From Acanthopleura granulata (lineage: Eukaryota; Mollusca; Polyplacophora; Chitonida; Chitonidae), in contig JABBOT010000007.1 of NCBI GenBank assembly GCA_016165875.1, forward strand, positions 12,825,721 through 12,889,720: a stretch of DNA of 64,000 bases, in the 5' to 3' direction. Shown here in pieces: positions 53,801 through 60,512 of the stretch. The notes below the pieces were generated by a model, which was not told where the DNA came from, searched no databases, and saw nothing but the letters and a program-made list of their open reading frames with translations. Positions within the stretch are counted from its first letter, which is position 1; the number at the start of each line of letters is the position of its first letter. Position numbers and translations under genes: made by a program.

Positions 53801-54940
53801 GTTAGTCACTTGGATGCCAGTGTTATCCTTCACTTTAGGAATTCACATGAACTGTGAATTCGCTAATTATGTGACCAGACTGGCCTGTGGTTGCTGACAT
53901 TCCATCAGGATTTGGACGTTAATCTCTGTAAGAAACTATATTTTGTAATTATCTGTACAGTTCTTGTATAAGATTGTACAATTACAATACAATTATATGT
54001 ATGGAACTCTTCGTGTTACATTGTTTGATCTTGTGTAAGGCTTATCGCTGTCTGAGACCTGAACAAGCCAATTGTTTATCATTTTTCCTCACAGATTATT
54101 GATACCCTTACTGTATTCACCTGCTCTCTGCAGTGTTGCAAACCTGCTTGTGGAGAATCAAATGTTACAAACAAAGATCGCCTCAGTATGATGAGTTGTT
54201 AGTAAAGCGACGATAATTTTTTTAATCAAAAATTTTAATCTTGCTCTCTGGAATTCTGCTTTAAAAGAGTGGGCATATTCTGTTGGCGTCCCCCCTACAA
54301 AAGTGTTGCAATGTATGGAATAAAAATAATTTCATAAAAAGCACACGCAATCTACTGGTTAATGCAGACAGATCGTTACATATCAATTTTCTGATCATAG
54401 ACATATCCACAGCGTAACAAACCGGATAACGAGATAATTATGCAGAAAATATCCATTATTGTCACACCAGGTTTTAACTTTCGCCTCATTGTTATACAGT
54501 CACTTTAAAGGTGTGGATGAAAGATACCCCCTTGGGGCCAATCTCACAAAGCCTCTTTCGGACATATTCCCCGTAAATGGCGTCATCTTTGTTGAACAAT
54601 AACACACAGAGCGTACATTTGCGGAAAATAACATCCACATGAAGTTTTGTGAAACTGGTCCCAGGTTTTAATATTTGCGGGATACCTTTACGTAACTTAC
54701 ATGGTTTGTTGGTACTCCCAGGGTCCTCACATCCTCCGACCCTGTTGTAAATCTGGAATCGGTAAATACTGTAGGTCATGTTCAATGTTACCACCCACCA
54801 GCTGTGGTTATCAGACTTGGTGTGAGTACAGCCTGTTGTCTCCAGATCATGTCCCACTTTACCGTCCACGGCTAAATCAGATGAGTAGGTCTTATCATAG
54901 TCTGATATCTGGCTGGTTTGCTGGTCCAGCGCCACATTAC
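26639..54940 (-). CDS. Receptor-type tyrosine phosphatase with F-type lectin and EGF/MEGF repeats, at least 25 exons, N-terminus missing
   Basis: Twenty-five exons were read on the minus strand. With exon 15 ending at 37529 they give about 1,029 in-frame codons: F-type lectin (exons 1-2), five EGF-like exons (3-7), transmembrane helix (8), juxtamembrane (9-10), phosphatase domain D1 (10-18) and D2 (18-25). All extracellular exons are phase 1-1, the class that allows domain shuffling. D1 has WPDHG and [10 protein letters not shown], so it should dephosphorylate phosphotyrosine; D2 has [10 protein letters not shown] without the phosphate-binding Arg. A type I membrane receptor is inferred. No signal peptide exon was found upstream of 54940. 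A short exon between exons 15 and 16 is probably missing from this model. The natural ligand is unknown. Confidence 0.9.
27252..27387 (-). CDS. RPTP exon 24: D2, degenerate phosphate-binding loop
   Basis: 136 nt, phase 2 to 0, acceptor CATGTTCCAG, donor TTG|GTATGG. The split codon gives R, so the loop reads [10 protein letters not shown], followed by [20 protein letters not shown] and [15 protein letters not shown]. The CX5R arginine is Asn, predicting a catalytically dead domain. Confidence 0.93.
28059..28195 (-). CDS. RPTP exon 23: D2, WPD-equivalent loop lost
   Basis: 137 nt, phase 0 to 2, acceptor CTGTTTCCAG, donor TGCAG|GTCTGT. Encodes [39 protein letters not shown]-x-x-T-G-N-x-P-V-x-V-H-C is standard D2, but the W-P-D/E loop is replaced by F-W-S-S. 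Confidence 0.9.
28290..28412 (-). repeat. dispersed repeat A, copy 6
   Basis: ATGCGGCCTCTTGTGGATTT, TATTCTAACTGCTCCTG and GTAGCAACTTACAAC. RPTP intron just upstream of exon 23. Confidence 0.75.
28490..28785 (-). repeat. dispersed repeat A, copy 7 (split)
   Basis: GAGAGTGAAACCAGAGCAGT at one end and AAGGTTTTATTCTGACTGT at the other, with unrelated sequence between. Confidence 0.6.
29281..29385 (-). CDS. RPTP exon 22: D2
   Basis: 105 nt, phase 0-0, acceptor TTTGACCTTAG, donor AAC|GTAGGC. Encodes [20 protein letters not shown] then a Glu/Lys-rich strand. Y-W-P-E..F-G-x-F-x-V matches D2; the region is divergent. Confidence 0.85.
29846..29980 (-). CDS. RPTP exon 21: D2
   Basis: 135 nt, phase 0-0, acceptor TTGCCTGAAG, donor GAG|GTGAGC. 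Encodes [30 protein letters not shown] and [12 protein letters not shown], the F-I-x-T-Q-x-P-L-x-x-T-V-x-D-F-W and T-I-V-M-L strands. Confidence 0.94.
30373..30446 (-). CDS. RPTP exon 20: D2
   Basis: 74 nt, phase 1 to 0, acceptor TTCTTCTCAG, donor CCC|GTAAGT. Encodes [20 protein letters not shown] and VFLP, the R-x-Y-L..N-D-Y-I-N-A-V-F motif of D2. Confidence 0.92.
30689..30788 (-). CDS. RPTP exon 19: start of D2
   Basis: 100 nt, phase 0 to 1, acceptor TGGTCACAG, donor GCTG|GTGAGC. Encodes [20 protein letters not shown] and [14 protein letters not shown], matching the E-N-x-x-K-N-R-x-x-x-I stretch of D2 domains. Confidence 0.85.
30865..30945 (-). mobile_element. degenerate SINE tail fragment
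   Basis: TTTATTTACTTAACACTATATTCAAGATATTTG resembles the SINE family 1 tail complement; little else remains. Confidence 0.4.
31890..32055 (-). repeat. short tandem repeat spanning the exon 18 donor
   Basis: Three degenerate units of roughly 49 to 57 bp, each with the minus-strand core GAACAGTTC preceded by a TTAACCCGGAGAC-like stretch. One unit is the exon's end; the two downstream are intronic. In the intronic middle unit the donor GT is TT. Confidence 0.8.
32000..32149 (-). CDS. RPTP exon 18: end of D1 and D1-D2 linker
   Basis: 150 nt, phase 0-0, acceptor AATGTTGCAG, donor CAG|GTAATT. Encodes [20 protein letters not shown] then [14 protein letters not shown], the E-Q-Y-x-F-L-H-x-A helix and the N-P-x-T-G..E-x-F linker. 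The donor lies inside a short degenerate repeat array that continues into the intron. Confidence 0.93.
32735..32925 (-). mobile_element. SINE family 1 copy
   Basis: GGTGTTTTACGCCCCACTCA through GAAACCGGGCAGAGCTCGGG-like body to GGAAGCCAGCATGAAGTGG; head missing. Confidence 0.85.
32971..33943. mobile_element. foldback/MITE-like element with ~210-bp inverted repeats
   Basis: 32971-33185 and 33722-33943 are inverted complements, sharing CTGCAGCCGTATTTTA, GATGTTGGCATCAAT, AACATTTATTTC, GCAGCCTCTAGT and GTACAAAACTCC. Short open frames inside have no recognisable product. Intronic, between RPTP exons 17 and 18. Confidence 0.88.
33985..34318 (-). mobile_element. SINE family 2 copy
   Basis: Head complement CTCTAACCAACAGGCCACCG, then body, then tail complement GCGTCGTACTTAATTTTTCA. 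Sits just 3' of RPTP exon 17. Confidence 0.85.
34349..34484 (-). CDS. RPTP exon 17: D1, phosphate-binding loop
   Basis: 136 nt, phase 2 to 0, acceptor TGTGGTACAG, donor GTG|GTAAAA. Completes [10 protein letters not shown] with the exon 16 end, then [20 protein letters not shown] and [13 protein letters not shown]. The Q-loop pair is present (M-V-Q). D1 therefore has all catalytic motifs. Confidence 0.95.
35030..35187. repeat. 79-bp tandem duplication
   Basis: TTTTGGTAGACTTACATGGT..ATTCGACATTGTCAATC..GTAGCACATTTTCGAGTTAG occurs twice in a row. RPTP intron 16. Confidence 0.92.
35440..35860 (+). repeat. dispersed repeat B, copy 1
   Basis: CACTTGGCGGCCGGTGATAT, GTAAGAAACTATATTTTTT, TTATCGCTGTCTGGGAGTGA and TTGTTTATTGTTCCTCTCAG recur in the same order at 53790-54210. 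Confidence 0.75.
36106..36251 (-). CDS. RPTP exon 16: D1, WPD loop
   Basis: 146 nt, phase 0 to 2, acceptor TATAGATGCAG, donor TGCAG|GTAAAT. Encodes [20 protein letters not shown] and, at the end, GPIVVHC, where the Cys is the catalytic nucleophile. WPDHG carries the general-acid Asp. Confidence 0.95.
36865..37115 (+). mobile_element. SINE family 1 copy
   Basis: GCCAGTCCAGCTCATGTTGG, CTCGTACGTGGGAAGG, tail GAAATATTATCGAGCATGGT and (AAAT)n. RPTP intron 15. Confidence 0.85.
37519..37621 (-). CDS. RPTP exon 15: D1 (3' end uncertain)
   Basis: Acceptor TACCTCCACAG then [20 protein letters not shown] and a segment ending NYVIS, the K-C-x-Q-Y-W-P region. No good donor follows before a TAG: options are TAC|GTCATC (end 37529, phase 0, joins exon 16 directly) and GCA|GTTGTT (end 37519, phase 1). 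The family's R-T-F strand that should follow is absent from both, so a short exon may be unrecognised. Confidence 0.78.
37878..37975 (-). CDS. RPTP exon 14: D1 core
   Basis: 98 nt, phase 1 to 0, acceptor TTTTGGTAG, donor AAG|GTAGGG. Encodes [20 protein letters not shown] then [12 protein letters not shown], matching D-F-W-x-M-I-W-E-Q and I-V-M-V-T-N-L-x-E. Confidence 0.93.
38441..38477 (-). CDS. RPTP exon 13: D1 mini-exon
   Basis: 37 nt, phase 0 to 1, acceptor TATTTTGAG, donor CAAG|GTGAGT. Encodes [13 protein letters not shown], the G-Y-x-x-P-x-x-Y-I-A-x-Q-G strand. It is correctly placed between its neighbours. Confidence 0.9.
38712..38785 (-). CDS. RPTP exon 12: D1
   Basis: 74 nt, phase 1 to 0, acceptor TTTTTCAG, donor AAT|GTAAGT. 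The split codon gives Y, then [20 protein letters not shown] and ACYIN: the Y-D-H-S-R-V-x-L..D-Y-I-N-A-x-Y-I motif of tyrosine phosphatases. Confidence 0.92.
39210..39368 (-). repeat. dispersed repeat A, copy 8
   Basis: GAGAGTAAACCAGAGCAGTG, AACCGGTGAAATCCGGCCTC, TTTAATTCTAACTGTTCGTG and AGCAGCTTATACACCCC. RPTP intron 11. Confidence 0.88.
39549..39636 (-). CDS. RPTP exon 11: D1, substrate-recognition loop region
   Basis: 88 nt, phase 0 to 1, acceptor CTCGCTGCAG, donor GCGT|GTAAGT. Encodes [20 protein letters not shown] then KSRYRNLVA, corresponding to the F-x-x-L-P-x-G and K-N-R-Y phosphotyrosine loop. The usual Asn of K-N-R-Y is Ser here. Confidence 0.85.
40399..40562 (-). CDS. RPTP exon 10: acidic linker and first helix of D1
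   Basis: 164 nt, phase 1 to 0, acceptor TACATTACAG. A run of Glu/Asp is followed by [20 protein letters not shown] and PEFE, the wedge/alpha-1 helices that open receptor phosphatase domains. The donor is taken as GAG|GTGCAG; it is weak, but it joins in frame to the family's next residues. Confidence 0.82.
41475..41569 (-). CDS. RPTP exon 9: juxtamembrane segment
   Basis: 95 nt, phase 2 to 1, acceptor TACCCGCCAG, donor ACAG|GTGTGT. Joins to the transmembrane exon as R-R-C-E-V-S-K-D-A, a basic cytoplasmic anchor, then a Gln/His-rich linker. No recognised domain. Confidence 0.75.
41813..41927 (-). CDS. RPTP exon 8: transmembrane helix
   Basis: Encodes a short Ser/Pro stretch, then [20 protein letters not shown] and LIIR before a donor CGCAG|GTACTG. 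One hydrophobic helix of about 22 residues followed by Arg is a type I stop-transfer signal. The acceptor used (GTGTTGAAG) is plausible and phase-compatible but not certain. Confidence 0.82.
42330..42975. repeat. degenerate minisatellite, about 41-42 bp unit
   Basis: About 15 units of the form CTTGTTTACAGAGGACTCCC followed by AGCCCACATTGTGGCTTATAC, most regular at 42500-42690 and degraded at the ends. Lies in the intron between RPTP exons 7 and 8. Confidence 0.9.
43501..43644 (-). CDS. RPTP exon 7: EGF/MEGF-like module, duplicated copy
   Basis: 144 nt, phase 1-1, acceptor CACGATCAG, donor GCGC|GTGAGT. Begins [20 protein letters not shown] and ends [10 protein letters not shown]. Twin of exon 5. 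It is the last EGF exon before the transmembrane exon. Confidence 0.92.
43960..44110 (+). repeat. dispersed repeat A, copy 9
   Basis: GAACAGTTAGAATAAACAAT, AATTGACAAGCGGCGGGATC and TTTTGACTCTCTCCAGATG. Paired with copy 10 through the segmental duplication. Confidence 0.8.
44865..45065 (-). mobile_element. SINE family 1 copy in duplication copy 1
   Basis: TTTACGCAGTGCTAAAGAAT through AAACCGGGCAGAGCTCGG to ATCGCTTTGGTGACAGGCTC. Duplication copy 2 keeps only its two ends near 49420-49470, so it predates the duplication. Confidence 0.85.
46018..46164 (-). CDS. RPTP exon 6: EGF/MEGF-like module, duplicated copy
   Basis: 147 nt, phase 1-1, acceptor TTTCCCCAG, donor CAC|GTAAGT. Begins [20 protein letters not shown] with the canonical W-G-x-x-C. 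It has eight cysteines and is the twin of exon 4. Confidence 0.92.
46180..46315 (-). mobile_element. SINE family 1 fragment unique to duplication copy 1
   Basis: GTATAACGGTACACCCAAGA..TTTCACTTACACAAATGTGG is absent from the matching place in copy 2 (about 50550), so it inserted after the duplication or was lost from copy 2. Confidence 0.7.
46620..46740 (-). pseudogene. relic EGF-like exon in an RPTP intron
   Basis: The minus strand reads [16 protein letters not shown], an MEGF-type Cys pattern, with a possible C-D-S-G-like stretch upstream but stops on either side and no clean splice sites. It lies between exons 5 and 6 and looks like a dead EGF exon. Confidence 0.5.
47819..47861. repeat. 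(TA)n microsatellite
   Basis: About 21 AT units in the RPTP intron between exons 5 and 6, near the edge of duplication copy 2. Confidence 0.97.
48075..48218 (-). CDS. RPTP exon 5: EGF/MEGF-like module, duplicated copy
   Basis: 144 nt, phase 1-1, acceptor CTGACGATCAG, donor CAC|GTGAGT. Begins [20 protein letters not shown] and ends [10 protein letters not shown]. Paralogue of exon 7 (43501-43644), from which it differs at a few residues. Confidence 0.92.
48510..48670 (+). repeat. dispersed repeat A, copy 10
   Basis: AACAGTTATAATAAAACCGC, AACTGAGGTGAATTGTCAAA, CGGCGAGATCTCAT and TTGTAGTCTTTTATAT. Confidence 0.82.
49020..49110 (-). mobile_element. SINE family 1 fragment unique to duplication copy 2
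   Basis: GATGTTTTAGGCCGTACTTA then AAACTCACGACCATCCAC. Copy 1 lacks it at the equivalent point (about 44425). Confidence 0.75.
50382..50528 (-). CDS. RPTP exon 4: EGF/MEGF-like module, duplicated copy with an extra Cys
   Basis: 147 nt, phase 1-1, acceptor TTTCCCCAG, donor CAC|GTAAGT. Begins [20 protein letters not shown] and ends [10 protein letters not shown]. It is almost base-for-base the same as exon 6 (46018-46164); two visible differences turn the canonical R-W-G into Q-W-C, giving nine cysteines instead of eight. Confidence 0.9.
50977..51072 (-). CDS. RPTP exon 3: short EGF-like module
   Basis: 96 nt, phase 1-1, acceptor CTGTTTCAG, donor CTAG|GTAAGT. Encodes [20 protein letters not shown] followed by [12 protein letters not shown]. 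The C-x-x-G-x-Y-G-x-x-C-x-x-x-C pattern is MEGF-like, but the module is shorter than the 48- to 49-residue modules that follow. Confidence 0.88.
51815..51905 (+). mobile_element. degenerate SINE tail fragment
   Basis: CATAAAGCCGTCCCGGTCGG then GTGAAATATTCAAGAGGACA resembles the family 1 tail. RPTP intron 2. Confidence 0.5.
52000..52209 (-). CDS. RPTP exon 2: F-type lectin domain, second half
   Basis: 210 nt, phase 1-1, acceptor TATATTCCAG, donor TTTG|GTAAGA. Encodes [12 protein letters not shown], then a segment ending [20 protein letters not shown]. The G-x-x-V-x-I-x-L-P-x-x-x-x-L-T-L-C-E-V end is the classic F-type lectin C-terminus. Confidence 0.92.
52210..54700. other. RPTP intron 1 (between lectin half-exons)
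   Basis: About 2.5 kb with dispersed repeat B copy 2 and otherwise no recognised content. It splits the lectin domain. Confidence 0.7.
53790..54210 (+). repeat. dispersed repeat B, copy 2
   Basis: CACTTGGATGCCAGTGTTAT, GTAAGAAACTATATTTTGT, TTATCGCTGTCTGAGACCTG and TTATCATTTTTCCTCACAG match 35440-35860. Also intronic in the RPTP gene. Confidence 0.75.
54701..54940 (-). CDS. RPTP exon 1 of model: F-type lectin (fucolectin) domain, first half
   Basis: 240 nt, phase 1-1, acceptor TTTCGTAG, donor CCAT|GTAAGT. Encodes [38 protein letters not shown] and YRFQIYNR: the A-L-x-Q-x-T-S-Q-S, A-V-D-G, C-T-H-T..W-W and I-x-N-R landmarks of F-type lectins. The sugar-site His and first Arg keep the family's 26-residue spacing, but the following Asp is Gly and there is a Gly/Pro-rich insertion. 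Confidence 0.9.
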
Positions 54941-55014
54941 CTACGAAATGAAATTGATGGATTACAAATTGAACATTACACTTTACGTTTGTAAATCTAA
55001 TTAAGAACCATCAA

Positions 55015-55260
55015 TATAACACACTACAGCATAGAGAGTAAATCCAGAGTAGCGACGATAGTGTGGTTACACGTTACCGGTGAAATCCGGCCTCTTGTCA
55101 GTTTACCTCAGTTAGGGTTTTATTCTAACTGTTCATGTAAGTGTTTAAGAAGCAACAACTTGCACACTCCCTAGCACAATGGCTTAAGCAGAATTAGGTA
55201 AACAATTGCTGTGATGTTAAACGCAACACACTAGACTTCACTGGTCTAGAATTACACGAA
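55015..55260 (-). repeat. dispersed repeat A, copy 11
   Basis: GAGAGTAAATCCAGAGTAGC, TTACCGGTGAAATCCGGCCT, TAGGGTTTTATTCTAACTGT, AACTTGCACACTCCC and the shared flank CTTCACTGGTCTAGAATTA. It lies just 5' of RPTP exon 1. Confidence 0.88.
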
Positions 55261-55669
55261 ATGATGTGTCGTCATCACATTTAACATACATACACAAAAA
55301 CATGAAAACATTGCGTTCAATAGCCTACATGTCTTTTTCTTATTCCTGGATCTTTCATAAAGTTATGAATGACATGAATCTATGTATATAAATGCACAAC
55401 AATGTTTACCGTCATTAGATCTGAGAATAATGAAATGAAGCCTTTAGTATGAAATGAGGGTGGAAAGGGTAATACTGACAAACAAAAAGGCGATTAGACT
55501 GATTTACACCTTAATTCAACATTAAGTCATAGAAAATCAACATTTAAAGTTGGCTACATATGAATGGTAAACATATATAAATGCAATCCAACATATACAA
55601 TGTTTCCATTATTCGTAGTTTCAAAATGTAACGGTATGCTTGGGACACAGTCGTAAGGAATCGGCCAGT

Positions 55670-56815
55670 TCTTCATTCCCTATATCCAGTTCTGAGTTCC
55701 ATATTCCCAATTGCCAATTCTCCATTTTTGTTTTAAGCATTAGATAGCATATCATATAACCTGCCTCAGAGCAAATTATTTCAAGTGTAGACTCTTATTT
55801 GAAAAATATCAATCTGCAATATCACAAATAACTACAACCCTTTTGTAAAAAATAAAATCTAAAAGTTCACAAATATTCAGTGTCATCTTGTACCAGACAA
55901 CAACCTATATCATTAAAAAAGGGAAAAGTATAGAGCATCACATGCCATATGACACAGCCTGGCACAGAATAAATTACTTCCTGTAAATACTCTTCTTTCC
56001 GGTAAACCCATCTCCCAGGTAACAATAAACTTTTTAAAAAACCACAAAAAGTTCTGTGTTATCCCGTGCCAGGCAACAGCCTACTACAAAGGCAGAAGTG
56101 TGGAGCATCACATGCTATATGACAAAGCCTGGCACAAAGTAAATTACTTCCTGTAAATGTTCTTCATTAGTGTGTACCCATCTAACAGGTAACAATAAAA
56201 TTTTAGAAAATGACAACAAATTCAGTGTTACGCTGTGCCGGGTAACTGCCTATATCATTACAAAGGAAAAACGAATGGAACACCACATGGCATATGACAC
56301 AGCCTGACACAAGGTAAATTATTTCCTGAAAATACTCTTCTCTTACCTCTTCAGGTAACAATAAAATTTCAAAAATTCCCATAAACTCAGTGTTATCCTG
56401 TGCTAGGTAAGAACCTTTGTCATGACAAATTCAGTGTTATCCTGTGCTAGTGTCATGACGAATTCAGTGTTATCCTGTGCTAGGCAAGAACCTTTGTCAT
56501 GACAAAGGCGTTGTGTTGAGCATTACATGCTATATTATACAGCACGGATGAAAGACAATTACTTCCTGTAAATTCTCTTCCTTACCGATCTATCAGGTAA
56601 TAGTAAAGTCTAAAACTTACATAAACTGAGCTGTATCCTTTGTCAGGCTACATTTTTACACAGGGCAAGGTATTGACAATTAGGTGTTACATTATTTAGC
56701 CTGGCACAGAATAAATTTTTTTCTCTATATACATATATTTTTTAGAACATGTCGATCTAATGGATTATAAAATTTAAAAAATCACATAAATTCAGTTTTA
56801 TCCTGTTCCAGATCG
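55670..56815 (+). repeat. left terminal inverted repeat with about five ~170-bp tandem units
   Basis: Units start near 55870, 56046, 56218, 56383 and 56625, each with CAGTGTTATCCTGTGCCAGG, a GAGCATCACATG box, GACACAGCCTGGCACA and CAGGTAACAATAAA. One unit contains a small internal triplication near 56385-56500. Confidence 0.88.
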
Positions 56816-59800
56816 TCACAAAGAAGACTGGGTGGAAGGATTTCGAGACAAAGCTTCAGTTTGGGGTAAAGCACTGGAGGAGGTCTCAGTGTGTAATAGA
56901 CGTCGTAAGCGAAAGTGGTTGTACAATGTCTGGATGACAAATCGGACAAATATAAAAGAATTATGTTCAGAAGCCACATCGCCTGTTCATGACAAAGATC
57001 ATTGTTTTCATAGGCATCTCCATGACTCACGAAACAAGAAACAATTTACTAGGAAACGCAAAAGTCATCACTGTTTTTGTGTAGTCCACCAGATCACAAT
57101 CGAACTAAAGATCAGAAAGAAAAACCAGAAAATTTCACGAAGCCTCCACAATCAGCCGAGAAGAAAATAGGCCAAGCAGAATACCCATCAGAGACAAACT
57201 CGGAAATTACTTTTCATCAGAAATATGAAACAGATACATATATTTCAACCCATGAGTCGTCCGGTGGACAATGTGCTCCACCACAAGGATCTCTCAAGTT
57301 TGAGTCATGCTGGAAACATATCTCACATGGTGCGAAATTCACTCTACATGATTCCGTTAACTCAGATGCAGATTCTACACCAAGTAGACGAGCCACTCAG
57401 ACAAAATGTTCAGGTAGTAAATCTTCTGATCAACATCAGTCAGATAGCCCGAGTGAAAGTAAGCCGTTTGTTCAGATGCTATGCACAATGGAAGACAATA
57501 GGTGCAATGAATATGCTGAAATGATTCTCGCAGTTTTCGAAAAATAAAGAGCAACATTCGTCAATTTCTGCTAAACATAAAACCAGCTTTGAACAGGATC
57601 TTTCCAGCAACAAACGACGTTATTCTGAAAGCCAATTTAAAAAGAAGGATGACGAAATACCTTCTAAATGTCCCTACTTTTCTCACAGTGGGATGGAAAG
57701 AACTATACAGCCCCTGGAGTTTTACAACCGTTCTTTATCTGAAAATCACCACAAGACGCCGTATCGCACGTCGCAAAAAGAAATATCTGTCCTCTGTCAG
57801 ATGACGAATGCACAGATGGGTCCATGAAATCTGTATTCAGTCCGAAAATATTACACAAGTACCGATTGAGATTAACTATCGACTGATAGTTTGTTCGAAA
57901 GTCGTCAAAGTGAAAGATCGGAAAATCTAAAAGTGGAGCAGCAAGAAAACTGCTTCAGTTCTGTGCACAGTGTCTCTCTTGACAGACACAAAGCCACGTG
58001 TAGGTGCAATAATAGTCCGGTCTCTTGCAATGGTCACCAAAAGAAAATTGGGGAAAAGAAATGTCCATCGAAGGGAAATCTTAACAGTAATCTTACGCCG
58101 ATAACATCATTGTCGAATAATTTCACTGACATTGTCTTAAGTGATAAACAGCTGAAAAAGGCAACTGGTAAGCGCAAGACCTGACGAAAAGCAAAGCGGT
58201 CGGTGATTCCCAGAATAATTCAGCAGACTCACATCCTGTCATGAGAGACAGTTCTGTTGAATGCGAGGATATACGAAATATAACGTCACAGGAGAGCCAG
58301 TTTATTTTAACTCTTTCTTTCAACACGTCGTCAAGAATTCAACCAATTAAAATTCAAGGGGGGCTTACTGGAAACTGAACAAGCCTCTTTTCTACTTTGT
58401 TCCGGACTGTCAACAAATGTTGTGTCCTGAGATATATTAGGTATAGAACCAAACAACAAAAAGCGCAAATTGTAAAGTCCAATGCTCCGTCACCACTGTG
58501 CAGATTTCAGGTGTGTTGTAAATAAGTATTTTACATTGCGAACCAACCTAGGAAAGGAAATGACGCCATTGTTGAAGTCCGGCGGATTGGCGAGGTTCAC
58601 CAACGGCACACGAAAGAATGTGAGAGTCAAAGAGAAGCCAAATTTTTACTTCGTAATTCTTGCTCAGCCAAGAGGTTTCTTACCAAGCTTGCATCAGTGG
58701 AAGATATCGCAGCAGGTAATCGAAATGGGTGTCGCAGCAGGTAATCAAAATGGGTGTAAAAACTGAACAATTCTTCAGAAAATCCTTTCTTAAAGTCGAG
58801 AAAAAGGGAACCCTTTAGCGCACATGTTTCAGCAGATAAAACTCCTACAGGAAATTTACGAAGAAATGGAGGAAAGACAGAAGGATATGTATATCTTTAT
58901 ACATATCAATATTTTGCATGTGAACCTTTCAATGTGCACTTGCGCACACGACAGCAAATAGGTCAATACTTAAACCTGTCAGGAGAAAAACTATTGTACT
59001 TTGATGCAACAGGGTCAATCAATCGCAAGATACCGAGGCAAAACAAGTCAGTGTATTGTTATGCCCTAGTCTTTCAGAACCTAATCAAGGCAAAAGGCCC
59101 TATACCTCTAGCCGAAATGCTAACGAATGATTAACATTCATCGGAAATCAAACACTTCCTGTCAAGGATTCTAAATGACCTACAGATGTCAAAAAGCAGA
59201 GTTTCTGTGATACCGAGAAGTGTAGAGACAGATTTCTCCTCGGACATAATCAATGGTATTTTGAGTGGCATCAACAGCGACGACATTGGCGGTTATTTGG
59301 CAAGAGCATCGGATATTATGAACAAGATATGGTTCGAAATCAAGTAGTTTTCATATATCCATTTATGTTCGGCGCACATTGTTCATCTTATCTCGAGGCA
59401 TTTACGGAAGAATAATGTCCGTAAAACATTATCACTGTACTGCTCTGTACTGCTTTGCACTTCTTGTCAACTGCTCCCACCTAGGCAAGGTTAGAGCTAT
59501 CTTCAGACATAAGTGTGCTGCCTTCTGCCATCACAAGAAGACGGATATGGTACACTCACTGAATTGGGTTACAAGTGCTATCCAGGTGCAAGATGTCAGC
59601 AGCTTCTGGGACGCTAGAGTTTGTCAGAATTCGAGGACGAGTTCGGGAACTGTCACTCATCAATGCCCGAGAGATGATGGATGGTCTGGAAAAAGTTTAA
59701 AAATTCGGACCCAGAAGAAAAGTGGAGAAGGTCAAAGTTAAAGAAAGCACTAAAAACTGGAAAATAGTTTTCCTCCCCTAAAGAGGTTCCTTCTCCTCAT

Positions 59801-60260
59801 AAGAGACAAGCAAAATCTAGTAAGGCACGCTATCCGAAATGGGGTGGGCAAGCCTGATACAAAGGGACCACTATTACTTTGCAAAATACATGTCCACTAG
59901 GTAACATGCTTGTTATTTTGCACCAAATTTTCAAGCAACTTCCACAAATTTTCAGAACCATAACGCAAAGAGCTTCTGGTATGGGTAAACTTCTGAGTCG
60001 CATTGTAGACTTATGTAATGCAGGAAAGTGGAAATTGTTGGGCTACAGAGCTGTGGACCAACGATGCCACATGCTAACGGGGTTGACTGGGATGTATACG
60101 GCGGCGAATACAAAACCTTTGTTCAGCATATGAGGGATGTGTTGCAGTTCGTGCAAGAATCTACTTGCTCTAGCAGGACATGCCCTAGTGGACTCAAAAG
60201 ACGTGCACGCCAAACATATCCCTGTCGCAAGTACATACTAATTAACAATATTTGTAGTGC
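56797..60260 (+). pseudogene. transposase-like gene, broken by frameshifts and stops
   Basis: Open pieces shift frame repeatedly: a basic segment (DRHKEDWVEGFRDKASVW onward, from about 56810), a Ser-rich segment (57100-57547), a piece at 58482-58766, then 58934-59370 with LLYFDATGSINRKIPRQNKS, a Y-C-Y-A-L-V-F strand, P-L-A-E-M-L and VETDFSS. The last includes two Asp-bearing strands resembling an RNase H-like DDE core. Further pieces follow at 59379-59741 (an Ala/Leu-rich helix with Cys/His) and 60028-60260 (Cys-rich end). No intact product is possible. The family is unassigned. Confidence 0.65.
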
Positions 60261-60512
60261 GTCCGTGGCCTAGTAATTAACGTGCTAGCGCAATACAATC
60301 ACACAGAAGCCTCTCCCCAGAACAATCGCTGTGAGTTCAAGTTCATCTCATGCTGGTTTCCTCTCCATTCGTGCTTAAGAAGGTCTGCCATCAACCTGCG
60401 GATGGTGGTAGTTTTCTCCCAGGCTCTGTCCGTTTTCCTCCCACCATAACGCTGGTCACTGTCATGTGAAATATTCTTGAGTACGGCGTAAAGCTCCAAT
60501 AGTTTTTTGAGC
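60255..60512 (+). mobile_element. SINE family 1 copy inserted at the end of the transposase relic
   Basis: TGCGTCCGTGGCCTAGTAAT head, GAGTTCAAGTTCATCTCATG, tail GAAATATTCTTGAGTACGGC. Nested in the transposon. Confidence 0.88.

Noticed and set aside
1335..60512. tRNA genes
   Set aside because: The A- and B-box-like stretches belong to SINE heads; none forms a full cloverleaf by eye.
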